Shown: in pieces, positions 1-7,606 of the stretch
How the letters are laid out: every line of letters begins with the position of its first letter
Numbering within the stretch: the first letter of the stretch is position 1
DNA from: Halorubrum sp. 48-1-W
GTDB lineage: Archaea; Halobacteriota; Halobacteria; Halobacteriales; Haloferacaceae
NCBI RefSeq assembly: GCF_003287355.1
Contig: NZ_QMIM01000031.1
Coordinates: 1 to 55,765 of the forward strand
Reading direction: 5' to 3'
DNA length: 55,765 nt
The notes under the pieces: generated by a model
Database searches by the model: none
What the model saw: only the letters and a program-made list of their open reading frames with translations
What the model was told of the DNA's origin: nothing
Program-made: the position numbers and the translations under genes

Positions 1-43
1 AGACGACCCGTTCTCCCCCAGTGTCGTCGGAGTTATCAGACAT
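1..43 (-). CDS. Possible N-terminal fragment of a gene running off the left edge
   Basis: An ATG on the minus strand at 43 opens a frame reading MSDNSDDTGGERVV before the window ends. The acidic N-terminus is typical of haloarchaeal proteins. Only 14 codons are visible, so neither function nor reality of the gene can be judged. It would be transcribed away from the IS end that begins at 71. Confidence 0.3.
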   Translation of the reverse strand, partial: MSDNSDDTGGERVV

Positions 44-70
44 CTGTATCGGATGAATTTTCGAGAGGCA

Positions 71-159
71 GGCTCTGTTGAAATCCTCTTCTTCAGACAA
101 ATTCTCACCTGAAACAGCCGGTCGATGAGAGTCGCTTACAGAGTATTTCAACAGAGTCC
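71..159. repeat. IS right end or 89-bp MITE-like unit
   Basis: This 89-bp stretch starts with the IS terminal repeat (71-87) and ends with an imperfect inverted copy of it (143-159, GTATTTCAACAGAGTCC). Its reverse complement matches 4326-4404 almost base for base around TCATCGACC, GCTGTTTCAGG and TCTGAAGAA. It therefore contains a genuine right end of the same IS family. Having two facing termini this close together is what a MITE looks like. Confidence 0.55.
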
Positions 160-184
160 AGATCACCAATAGAAACCGTTCTAA

Positions 185-577
185 CTACCCACCGAGTGCG
201 TCAACTTCGGTGAAGTAATACTGGTTTTCGTAGTGGATATACACAGCATAGCAATCCGTGTCCAACAGCTCCGGTCGCTCATATGTGGTGTAGTGTCCCG
301 TCTCTTCGGAGTTGGACCGTAGATCACCTATCGCATTCTTAACCTCTTCCTGTGCTCCGGCGGGAAGCTCCGCAAACTGGCATCGAACACTACCTTCATC
401 AATATCGTTTGTCGCTACTGATACGGTAATTCTGTGTGACGGGGGGTCTTCGTCCGCTTCGCTATTGTTGTCCGTAGAGTTATTGTCACCGTTTCGGGCA
501 GGCTTCGTCTCTTGACCCATACACCCACTAATACCAGCGGCAACTCCGCAGTATATCAGAAGCCGTCTGCGGTTCAT
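185..577 (-). CDS. Small predicted lipoprotein carried between IS ends
   Basis: The protein has 130 aa. The start at 577 gives a Tat-like N-terminus with twin arginines (MNRRRLLIY), a short hydrophobic stretch and the lipobox-like SGCMG at about residues 17-21. It is therefore probably a membrane-anchored lipoprotein facing outward. A longer frame begins at 748, but that stretch overlaps the transposase gene antisense and has no signal character. After the lipobox comes an Asn/Asp/Ser-rich linker and a compact domain of about 85 residues that I do not recognise. A TATA-like CATATAC sits 25-30 bp upstream, supporting this start. It lies between the transposase stop and the IS right end, so it is likely IS cargo. 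Confidence 0.7.
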   Translation of the reverse strand: MNRRRLLIYCGVAAGISGCMGQETKPARNGDNNSTDNNSEADEDPPSHRITVSVATNDIDEGSVRCQFAELPAGAQEEVKNAIGDLRSNSEETGHYTTYERPELLDTDCYAVYIHYENQYYFTEVDALGG

Positions 578-599
578 ACAAAAAACTGTGAATATGAGA

Positions 600-608
600 C
601 CGTATATG
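600..608 (-). promoter_or_regulatory. TATA-like box of the lipoprotein gene
   Basis: On the minus strand the motif GCATATACG is centred about 27 bp upstream of the ATG at 577. This is the spacing of a leaderless archaeal promoter, and it supports the shorter start that exposes the signal peptide. Confidence 0.45.
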
Positions 609-659
609 CTTTCTCCGAATATTGTACTGAGCGATTCGTGAGGCCCCTGTATTGACCGC

Positions 660-1481
660 TCAGAGTGATCGGTCGATGTTGTGAATGAGACAAGCGATAG
701 TAAGTTCACGGAACTGCTTCCACCAGCGTCGTGATCGGACGAACGCACCGTACTTCCGCTTGAGCGTTGAGTTAACCGTCTCTGATTGACTCCGCTGGCC
801 GTAGAGATCAGTATCTAAGCGCGCGTTCCATGCTCGGTGGAGTGGTGTGAACTCACGATGCTTAATTAGTGGCCGAACCTCGTGTTGCCGGGCAAGCCGC
901 CTGATTTTCTGGTCGTCGTAGCCCTTGTCACCGAGCAAAATGTCAATATCCTCGGGATTGCGCTTGATCAACGATGGAGCGATCTGGCTATCGTGTTTCC
1001 GAGTCGTCGTCACGTGTAAATCGAGGACTGCGTTCACTTTCGCATCGACCAGCAACGTAACCTTCAACTGCTGAATCGTGAGTTCGGCCCGTTTTGTGTA
1101 GTGTTTTGACGCGTGACTGCGGTCAAATCCTGACGCATCAACTCCAACAACTCCGCTCGTCGGGAGTAGCGTCGCAGAGAGAGTCAATATAACACGCCAC
1201 ACAGCCATATCAAGCCGGTTGAACGCCTTACAGAGCGTTGAAGGCGTAGGAAGTTCAGATAAGCCGAGAGTTCGACGGATTCGTGGCATCTCGATCAGTT
1301 CGTCAAGCAGACCACGATAGGTCGTGTTCTTCCGCACTTTGAGACACAGCAGAACAACGTGCTGCGGAAGTGTGTAGCGGTGTTTGGAGAACTTTGATGA
1401 GTATTGAGAGACGGCTCGGCGGGCCAGATGGATTGCCTTTTCAGTAAACCGGAGAATCTGCGACTTCGGGAGGGATTTCAT
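660..1481 (-). CDS. IS5-family DDE transposase
   Basis: This 273-aa protein is the transposase of the element at 71-1533. Its catalytic triad is visible: D115 in GVDASGFD, D185 in LLGDKGYDD and E234 in SQSETVNSTLKRK, in the order and context of the IS5/IS4 superfamily DDE fold. The N-terminal 90 residues look like the usual helical DNA-binding region. The frame is intact, so it may be active. The start at 1481 lies 36 bp inside the IS end at 1517. It could also mobilise in trans the transposase-less unit at 1637-4404, which shares both termini. Confidence 0.88.
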   Translation of the reverse strand: MKSLPKSQILRFTEKAIHLARRAVSQYSSKFSKHRYTLPQHVVLLCLKVRKNTTYRGLLDELIEMPRIRRTLGLSELPTPSTLCKAFNRLDMAVWRVILTLSATLLPTSGVVGVDASGFDRSHASKHYTKRAELTIQQLKVTLLVDAKVNAVLDLHVTTTRKHDSQIAPSLIKRNPEDIDILLGDKGYDDQKIRRLARQHEVRPLIKHREFTPLHRAWNARLDTDLYGQRSQSETVNSTLKRKYGAFVRSRRWWKQFRELTIACLIHNIDRSL

Positions 1482-1696
1482 CTCGTCGAATTACAGGCTG
1501 AATATGTAACTCTCTGAGGATTTCAACAGAGCCGTTCGTTCGTATTTTCGGCTGTACAGTTAGTTACGATTCCAGCGGGGCGAGTATACCTGTACAGGCG
1601 TTACAGCAAGGTTGGACTGGCATAAACCAATTGTGTGGCTCTGTTGAAATCCTTAGAGACTGATGATTTCTACCAGTTCCGATCAACACTGGTGAT

Positions 1697-2332
1697 CTAC
1701 CTATCCTGACGTTCTCTTTCTATTATCTGTTCCAACTCTTTCTGAGTCATGACTGCCGAGAACAGATCAGGGTTCAACCGTTCGCCAAGCTGTCGATATG
1801 CGCGTTCGGACAACCAATAATACTGTAAGGTGTCGTCAAAGCGTGCCGCAATCGCCTCACCTTCGCTATCTAAGAAGTATGCGTGTGTCAGACCAGGAAT
1901 ATACAACGACAGCACGGCTTCGACTACATCTGGGGTCGTAGCGCATCGCCCCTGAATCGTTCCATCATTGTACTCGCTCTCGACGTACGAGATTTCACTT
2001 TCTAGGAGCGTCTTGACGGCCTCTTCATTCCGATTCCGGAGAAATTCATCTATCCCGTGAACTCCGACTGTGGCTACTTTCCGAGGATTTACGTCCAGAA
2101 CTGCTTCCGTAATCGTTCGTGCGAATTCGTGGTATCGGTCCGACGGAAGTCCGTCTTTATCCAGGATGTATTTCGTTTCGTCGTCCGGTCCGTCAACGGA
2201 TTCGTGGAAACCGCTCGCCTTCTTGGTGGTCTCCATCCTGGCTTTGATAGCCTCCTCTAATTCGTCCATATCCACCTCTCCTAACATCTGAGCGAGTCGT
2301 TCACTTCCACTGGGCTTACTCCCGTTTGACAT
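1697..2332 (-). CDS. Hypothetical protein, IS-unit cargo
   Basis: This 211-aa soluble acidic protein has no signal peptide, membrane segment or motif that I can name. Its N-terminal third is helical and charged (GEVDMDELEEAIKARMETTKK). The middle (residues about 60-140) looks like a mixed alpha/beta domain, and the end is again helical. It ends 44 bp inside the left terminal repeat of the unit at 1637. Its start lies only a few bases from the right-end hairpin of the IS200/IS605 element, so that insertion has replaced whatever promoter it had. An immunity or partner role is possible, but nothing in the sequence shows it. Confidence 0.65.
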   Translation of the reverse strand: MSNGSKPSGSERLAQMLGEVDMDELEEAIKARMETTKKASGFHESVDGPDDETKYILDKDGLPSDRYHEFARTITEAVLDVNPRKVATVGVHGIDEFLRNRNEEAVKTLLESEISYVESEYNDGTIQGRCATTPDVVEAVLSLYIPGLTHAYFLDSEGEAIAARFDDTLQYYWLSERAYRQLGERLNPDLFSAVMTQKELEQIIERERQDR

Positions 2333-2340
2333 TAGTAAAC

Positions 2341-2440
2341 AGCCTCGGGCGCGGTGGCCCGAGGCTTTTTGTAATTCCCTCAGCCGTGCGCTAGCACTCC
2401 CTGCTCGGCAAGCGAGCGGGATGAGGGTGGGCGGCTTACG
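2341..2440 (-). ncRNA. Candidate omega (reRNA) scaffold at the tnpB 3' end
   Basis: TnpB guide RNAs of known IS605 elements come from the 3' end of tnpB through the right end. Here the minus strand carries a strong 8-bp stem hairpin at 2343-2366 (GCCTCGGG pairing with CCCGAGGC). GC-rich segments lie upstream, overlapping the tnpB stop. The guide would be the bases beyond about 2340, which fall on the start of the 211-aa gene. This is inferred from family knowledge, with no transcript evidence. Confidence 0.4.
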
Positions 2441-3684
2441 CGCCCCGACCCGGACAGACGCACCAACCGTACTTGCGGCTGGGTTTTGTGAGTCCGGTAA
2501 TTCGTTGTGTTCCCATCGAGTTTCGCCTTCTCACGCCACGCGATGTTCACTGATGCATTCCGGTCAGCGTGGTCTTGCACCACGTCACACTCCTCGTTCG
2601 GACAACGGAACCGCCGTCCCTGCCGATCTCCACGCTCACCACAGCACGAACACGTCTGCGAGTTATAGTACGCATCCACCGTATCCGTGGGAATCTCTCG
2701 CCATGTCGCCTTGTACGAGACAAACTTCTCGAACTTGTGGAACGGCAGTTTGTGCAATCGGCGGTTCATATACGCCCCGTACTTGATTTCGCCCCGGATG
2801 CCGCTCATGTCCTCGAACACGATAACCGGATTCGAGTACTGCTCTGCGAACTCCACAACAGCACGGGAAAGCCGATGCAACACCCACTCGGTGAACCGCT
2901 CCTCCTTGTCACCGAGTGTGTGGTAGATGCTCGTTTTGCCGTGTTCTTGACAGCGAGTGGTGATAGTGTGGTAGCGTTGGCGTTCCTGCTTGACTCGTCC
3001 GTAATCGAGGACGAGTGTACCTTTCGTCTGCATCGTCTCGCGGTCAAGCGCGGTGAGTGCGACGTTGCGCTCGTTGATGTCCACGCCAACCAGCGTTTCG
3101 GCGGTGTCGGGTTCGGGCACGTCGAACTCGCGTGTGACCGTGACGTGTAGGGAGTACACGCCATTGCGGTACAGGAGTTCGGCCTGCCCCACATCCACCT
3201 CATCCGACGTGAGGGCATCTCGAAGTTCGTCCATCGCGTCCGGCTCGCCGCGCAGATGACCCCTCACCTTCTTGTAGGGTTTTGGGCTGATGCGGAACTG
3301 GACGCGGTTCGTGTCGTTGTCCACGGTGAGGCGGTAGCCTTCCGTGTGCGCCATCACGAGTGGATACGCACCAGATTTGTCCGTACTCGGCGGCGTCGGC
3401 TTGCCGCCATCGGGGTCGTCTTGATTTTCCCACCACTCTTTGAGCGATTGGTAGGAGTCCCACGTTTGGAGTGCTTTGCCGACGACCGCGCACTTGTTGT
3501 TCCGCAAGAAGTCGTCGCGGTCAACCTCCTTCTGTATCCCGGTGCGATTGTACCCTTGCTGTTTGAGGCGGATGGTCTCGTTGAAGATTTCGCGTGAGGC
3601 GAGGTGAGCGTCGTGAAGCCACGACCGTTCACCAGACGCTATGTGAAGACGCGTCTGAATCGTCTTCGTAGCTTCCTCACCCAT
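2380..3684 (-). CDS. tnpB: RNA-guided endonuclease TnpB (IS200/IS605)
   Basis: The protein has 434 aa. RuvC-like catalytic residues are all present: D202 in GVDINERN, E291 in VFEDMSG and D374 in DHADRNA. A four-cysteine zinc finger (C345, C348, C361, C366) sits between the last two. The N-terminal region is a typical OFD/wedge-REC-like segment. TnpB nucleases use an RNA from the transposon end to cut the empty donor site next to the transposon-associated motif, which favours retention of the element. The C-terminal tail after residue 390 is Arg/Ser-rich and overlaps the presumed omega RNA. It is divergent from tnpA and probably shares the promoter region between them. Confidence 0.92.
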   Translation of the reverse strand: MGEEATKTIQTRLHIASGERSWLHDAHLASREIFNETIRLKQQGYNRTGIQKEVDRDDFLRNNKCAVVGKALQTWDSYQSLKEWWENQDDPDGGKPTPPSTDKSGAYPLVMAHTEGYRLTVDNDTNRVQFRISPKPYKKVRGHLRGEPDAMDELRDALTSDEVDVGQAELLYRNGVYSLHVTVTREFDVPEPDTAETLVGVDINERNVALTALDRETMQTKGTLVLDYGRVKQERQRYHTITTRCQEHGKTSIYHTLGDKEERFTEWVLHRLSRAVVEFAEQYSNPVIVFEDMSGIRGEIKYGAYMNRRLHKLPFHKFEKFVSYKATWREIPTDTVDAYYNSQTCSCCGERGDRQGRRFRCPNEECDVVQDHADRNASVNIAWREKAKLDGNTTNYRTHKTQPQVRLVRLSGSGRVSRPPSSRSLAEQGVLAHG

Positions 3685-3728
3685 GCTTTGACAATCATTT
3701 CAGACTATCATAAATTCAGGGGTTAGGG

Positions 3729-4136
3729 ATGGAAAAGTACCGTAGTCACGCACATTCGGTTAGTTCCTGTAAGTATCACTTCGTCTGGTGTCCGAAGTAT
3801 CGCCACCCTATTCTCGATGTAGTGGAGGACGATGTGCGAGAGTTGTTTGGTGAGACTGCCGACCACTTCGGTCACGAAATTCTGGCGTTGGAGATCGCGG
3901 ACGACCACGTACACTTGTTCGTGCAAACAGACCCGAATCACAGTCCGGCGGACATTGCTCGGCAATTCAAGTCGTACTCGGGTAAGCACTTGCTGGAGCG
4001 GTATCCCGAGATTCGGGAGGCGTATTTCTGGGGTGGTGGATTCTGGAAGGTCGGGTACTACGTGGGAACGACGGGAGCGGTGTCGGAAGAAGTGGTTGAA
4101 CGGTATATCGAAGAGACGGAACACGCGCCAGAGTGA
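3729..4136 (+). CDS. tnpA: IS200/IS605 transposase TnpA (HUH, Y1)
   Basis: This 135-aa protein has the normal length of the family. It carries the HUH motif (H60 and H62 in DDHVHLFV) that binds the metal ion and the single catalytic tyrosine (Y126 in VERYIEET). TnpA dimers cut and rejoin single-stranded DNA at subterminal hairpins on the lagging strand. The frame is complete and begins with an ATG soon after the tnpB start on the other strand. A hairpin of the expected type follows its stop. Confidence 0.93.
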   Translation: MEKYRSHAHSVSSCKYHFVWCPKYRHPILDVVEDDVRELFGETADHFGHEILALEIADDHVHLFVQTDPNHSPADIARQFKSYSGKHLLERYPEIREAYFWGGGFWKVGYYVGTTGAVSEEVVERYIEETEHAPE

Positions 4137-4501
4137 CGCGCTTCACCCCCGCCCACGGTGGGGCGGGGAACTCGCGCTGTTTTTCGTTTAGATGCCCGCG
4201 TTCTTCACAAATAAGACTACTGCCGCTTCAACGCTGAACCGCTAGAAACGACTGATAAACTGCCTGTAAGGTGAATCTAGCAGATCACAACTGAAGGCCC
4301 ACTACTACCTTTGATCGATAGCGGGTCATCGCTCAGTACGCAGTTCTCATCGACCAGCTGTTTCAGGCGGGAATATATCTGAAGAATAGGATTTCAACAG
4401 AGCCAGGAGTTCTTATTCCTTGAAGAGCACGTGCTACGTGACGCTGAACGCCAGTACCAGCCAGTATGTCGGGCGGCGGGGAAAGCGTACTGTTACTTCC
4501 T
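4137..4501. other. Non-coding: IS200/IS605 left-end hairpin and IS5-type right end
   Basis: This stretch holds the left-end hairpin of the IS200/IS605 element at 4147-4168 (CCCCGCCC pairing with GGGCGGGG around ACGGTG). It also holds the right end of the IS5-type unit at about 4326-4404 with its terminal repeat at 4388-4404. From 4405 to 4501 I see only the 3' flank of the next minus-strand gene. Confidence 0.65.
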
Positions 4502-5494
4502 TCAAATACCGAGATCGCGGAACGTCCAGTCATTCGAGAGATCTGCATCGAAGCCCATCTCTTCGACGAGGTCGCGGATGCGCTGTTCGACTGTCTCGTC
4601 GAGTTCGAAGGCGTAATCCAACTCATCGTACCAGTCGTAGTACCGTGGCATCCCCGGCCAGTGGCTGTCTGTTTTCAGTCCGTAGACGCAGTCGAGCAGG
4701 TAGCGACGATATGGCATATCGTCACGGGTGACGCGAGGGAGCGTCCCATTGATCGATTCGTCTCGTACCAGCTGTTCAAGTAGGTCGACGGCAGCGTACT
4801 GGTCAGCGTAGAAGGCGTGTTCGACTGTTGGGTTGACGGAGAAGATGTCCTCCGTCGTACGGGCGTGGAGCTGGTCGACGACCGAGTGGTTTGGATGTCC
4901 GATTCCCCACCCATAGGCATGGACTTCCTCGCGCGCGACATCGTCGCTTTCGGGAGCGTTGACCGCGACAGTGTTCAGGTATTCGAGTGCCTTGACCGGA
5001 ATCGCCTCGACACCATCGGTTATCCGCGTTCGAATAAGATATCGCCCGACAGCGTTTGCTATTGTGGGCGTGACGAGCGGAAATTTGTCCTTCCCAGTGG
5101 GCTCATGCGCATCGATTACATCCGCAAGGAATGGCCAACCGTGTACTCTCGCTGCATCGTCGAGTTCGTTGCTGACGCGCTCGTAGTATGGCCAGAACAC
5201 GTCCCGAAACGTGTCTCCACTGCTGTCTTCCTCGACTGCAGTCGAGAGTGCTGCTTCGAATTCGACGACTGCGTAGTGTAGAGCATCCACGTCACCGTCG
5301 GAGAAACGATCAAGCAGGTTATCGAGTTCGGCAACCTCCTTGTTCCGTTTTTCGCTTGTAGATGAGTCAGATTTAGACCTCCCCGAATCGGTCGAGGTTG
5401 AGAACGTGTCCGATTGGACATCGCCACAGTCGTGAAGTCGGAGACGAGTGAGTGTCTCGAACGACTCCCCGCAATCGTCGCACTCGTGAGCCAT
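4502..5494 (-). CDS. C2H2-type zinc-finger protein of unknown function
   Basis: The protein has 330 aa. The first 25 residues form a C2H2-like finger (CDDCGESF ... LRLHDCG), followed by a Ser/Thr/Asp-rich linker to about residue 50. The remaining 280 residues are a helical acidic domain with many Trp/Tyr pairs (GWPFLADVI, YDWYDELDYAF) that I do not recognise. There is no signal or membrane segment, so it is cytoplasmic and possibly nucleic-acid binding through the finger. It sits alone between the IS5-type unit and a broken ISH3-type transposase, inside the accessory zone. Confidence 0.72.
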   Translation of the reverse strand: MAHECDDCGESFETLTRLRLHDCGDVQSDTFSTSTDSGRSKSDSSTSEKRNKEVAELDNLLDRFSDGDVDALHYAVVEFEAALSTAVEEDSSGDTFRDVFWPYYERVSNELDDAARVHGWPFLADVIDAHEPTGKDKFPLVTPTIANAVGRYLIRTRITDGVEAIPVKALEYLNTVAVNAPESDDVAREEVHAYGWGIGHPNHSVVDQLHARTTEDIFSVNPTVEHAFYADQYAAVDLLEQLVRDESINGTLPRVTRDDMPYRRYLLDCVYGLKTDSHWPGMPRYYDWYDELDYAFELDETVEQRIRDLVEEMGFDADLSNDWTFRDLGI

Positions 5495-5705
5495 AGTCCG
5501 ACTAGAGGCATGTGAAGGAAATGTGTTCCCTCTGGAGCCGGATTTCGGAACTAATCTCTCTCCCCTAGCGAGTACCGACCTTCCCCAATCTCGATGTCTC
5601 TTATCGAGATGGACGAGGACTTCTGCGTGTCGGAGTCAGTATCTCGTAGTGGCTTCGACTCCCGAGTCTCGTCGAACGATCTTTCGACGTATCGCTCAGC
5701 GATCG

Positions 5706-7322
5706 TACGTCGAGTGGCCGGCGTATGATTCGACACCACTGTATGACCGAACGTCGCTCGCGGGACTGGAATCAGATGTTCGGACGATTTCGGAGACGTG
5801 GTTCAGCCACGAGAGCCACAACTCGGTCGAAAAGTTCGTCTGTTCGCTACCGCTCGCTTACTTCAAATTCGAGACCCATGACCGCTATGCGGGATCGACG
5901 AGCTACGAGATGGACACCCTCTTTCGAGTGTTCATGTTGAAAGAACTCCACGGATGGGACCACGAGACAGCACTCGTCGGATTCCTCGAGTGCCACCCTG
6001 AATTGCGTGAGCAACTCGGACTCGAGAGCGTTCCGAATCAGTCGACGCTCTGGCGTAGCTGGCACGAGCGCTTCACGGGTGAGTTACGAGACGGTTGAGA
6101 CGGCTGCCCAGACGGCCCTGATCAATGCCCAAAACGCGGGTGTGAGCGTTCCGCGTGACCCGGACAGGACGCTCCCTCAGCGAGGAGACAGTACCGGAGA
6201 CTCCGATCCGGACGAGCAGACCGTGCTGGAACAGGCGGGAACGATCACGGATCACGTCAGTCGCGTTGTCTTCCCGGCGTTCTCGATGGATCGCGGAGAG
6301 GGTTGTGAGATCCACGAGAATGCCTACTGGGACTTACAGACCTATCTCTGCCTCCGCGAGAACTTAGCTGCCAATGAGGGGGCTCGGAGCTTCATTTACG
6401 AGTCGACGCGTAGTCGGACACCGCTGGGACACGCCCATCGTGATCAGATTCGTGACCTCTCGATAGCGGAGATTCGTGAGATGTACCGCCAGGCCGTGAA
6501 ACGGCTACTGGATGAAGTCGCGGAGACAGAGCAGTTCTTCCGAGCCGGAATCGTGGCCATCGACATCACTGAAGCTGAGCCCTTCACCGGTGATAGAACA
6601 GGTCACGAAGATGAGATCATCGGGACAAAAGAGAAGACCGACGAATACGCCTATCAGTGGGCGACCGTCCAGCTCGTCGGTAATGCGGTCCCGATTGTCT
6701 TAGACGCAAGGCCGGTGCGGCGTGGCGAGAGTCGGCTCGAAATCGTCGAGGATCTACTTGACTCGGCTGAGGACCTCGTCCACGTTGACAGCGTGCTGAT
6801 GGACAGAGAATTCGACAGCCAACACGTCTTGGAAATGATTAGCCAACGCGGGCTCACGTACGTCGTTCCAAAGCGGATGCACACGAGCGAGAGAGCCCAG
6901 GCGAAACGGCTCTTGAAAGTGAGACAGATCGATACGTGAACGACCGTAAGCTCCACTTGGGCAAGAATGAGTGGCACCAGACGACGCTCGTGTACCGTCG
7001 AAACGAGAATTCTGAACACACTGACCACCGGCAGTATTCGGTGTTCATGTGCAACGGTAATGTGGGACTGCTGAGTGAGTACGGCTATCGCTGGGAGAGC
7101 GAGAGCGACTACCGGAGCATTAAGCGGTTCATGGCCGCGACAACCTCGAAGAACTTCGTACTGCGATTCTTCTACTTTGCGTTCGCCTGTCTGCTGTACT
7201 CAATCTGGCGGGCCGTCGACCTCCTCGTACAAGTCGAGTTGACGGGTGAGTACGAGCATTCTCCGATTGTGACTGCGGACAATACGCTCACACTGTTGAA
7301 GAAGGAAACTGGAGTCGGGTAA
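5706..7322 (+). pseudogene. ISH3-type transposase, broken by two frameshifts
   Basis: Three overlapping frames together make one transposase: about 5706-6095, about 6086-6935, and about 6930-7322. The sequence (LESVPNQSTLWRSWHERF, AIDITEAEPF, VLMDREFDSQHV, YRSIKRFMAATTS, ending KKETGVG) matches what I know of the ISH3 group of haloarchaeal DDE transposases. The first break is near 6088, where about two bases are missing; the second is near 6925-6935. Terminal repeats are not obvious on either side. It is a dead copy, though conservation of the rest suggests recent inactivation. The N-terminal limit is approximate. Confidence 0.85.
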
Positions 7323-7575
7323 TCGCTGATATTGAGCTAGTGAGAACAGGGGTAACGAGCGGCAGCGCTGTTCTGATCTGTTCAGATACGCAGTTCTAGT
7401 TGGGATACTAACTGGAAGTGATGTCCCGACCCGAGTGTGAACCGTGTCAAGTTCGGTGGTTCGGCTGATATCGTACATACCAGCGGTGCTATAGCCGCCG
7501 TAGTCTCAACTTCCCCGAACGACGTATTTTATATCGTGAAATGTGGTTTATCATTCGGGACGCCCCGACGCGCGT

Positions 7576-7584
7576 CCCTTTTAG
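7576..7584 (+). promoter_or_regulatory. TATA-like box of the Rio2 gene
   Basis: CCTTTTAGG is centred 26-28 bp upstream of the ATG at 7607 and nothing resembling a ribosome site lies between them. This is the classic leaderless layout and supports 7607 over the upstream in-frame ATG at 7541. Confidence 0.5.
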
Positions 7585-7606
7585 GAATCCCCGGAGTAGA
7601 GCCCGT

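Larger units (their letters stand above)
71..1533 (-). mobile_element. IS5-type insertion sequence with a lipoprotein cargo gene
   Basis: A perfect 17-bp inverted repeat (GGCTCTGTTGAAATCCT) lies at 71-87 and, reversed, at 1517-1533. Between them are a DDE transposase (660-1481) and a small lipoprotein gene (185-577). The transposase-proximal end is at 1533. The sequence just past the transposase stop (624-634 on the minus strand, ATCGCTCAGTAC) and the block at 71-135 both match the continuous right end of the second element at 4326-4404. The cargo therefore seems inserted in the 3' non-coding part of an ordinary IS. I see no target-site duplication. Alternatively, 71-159 is a separate MITE and the IS has lost its right end. 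Confidence 0.6.
2340..4195 (-). mobile_element. IS200/IS605-type element with divergent tnpA and tnpB
   Basis: The element holds tnpB (minus, 2380-3684) and tnpA (plus, 3729-4136), divergent with a 44-bp gap, the IS605 arrangement. Instead of inverted repeats it has subterminal hairpins: one at 2343-2366 beyond tnpB, the right end, and one at 4147-4168 beyond tnpA, the left end. Both proteins keep all catalytic residues, so the element looks functional. The exact cleavage points cannot be read from one copy, and the outer limits are approximate. Confidence 0.75.
1637..4404. mobile_element. Transposase-less unit bounded by IS5-type ends, carrying cargo
   Basis: The 17-bp terminal repeat of the neighbouring IS occurs here at 1637-1653 and, inverted, at 4388-4404. 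The left end extends its similarity to the real IS left end (AGAGA after the repeat), and the right end matches for about 80 bp. The unit is 2.77 kb and holds a 211-aa unknown gene plus an IS200/IS605 element, but no DDE transposase. It resembles a transporter IS or a large non-autonomous derivative that the transposase at 660-1481 could move. No target-site duplication is evident, so the ends could also come from separate insertions. Confidence 0.5.

Noticed and set aside
1-4404. Target-site duplications for the two IS-bounded units
   Set aside because: The bases flanking 71, 1533, 1637 and 4404 do not form matching direct repeats in any pairing I tried.
5523-5705. Upstream extension of the ISH3-type transposase to the ATG at 5523
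   Set aside because: Residues before about 5706 (many Ser/Arg, no similarity to ISH3 N-termini) do not look like the transposase, so the start is left open.
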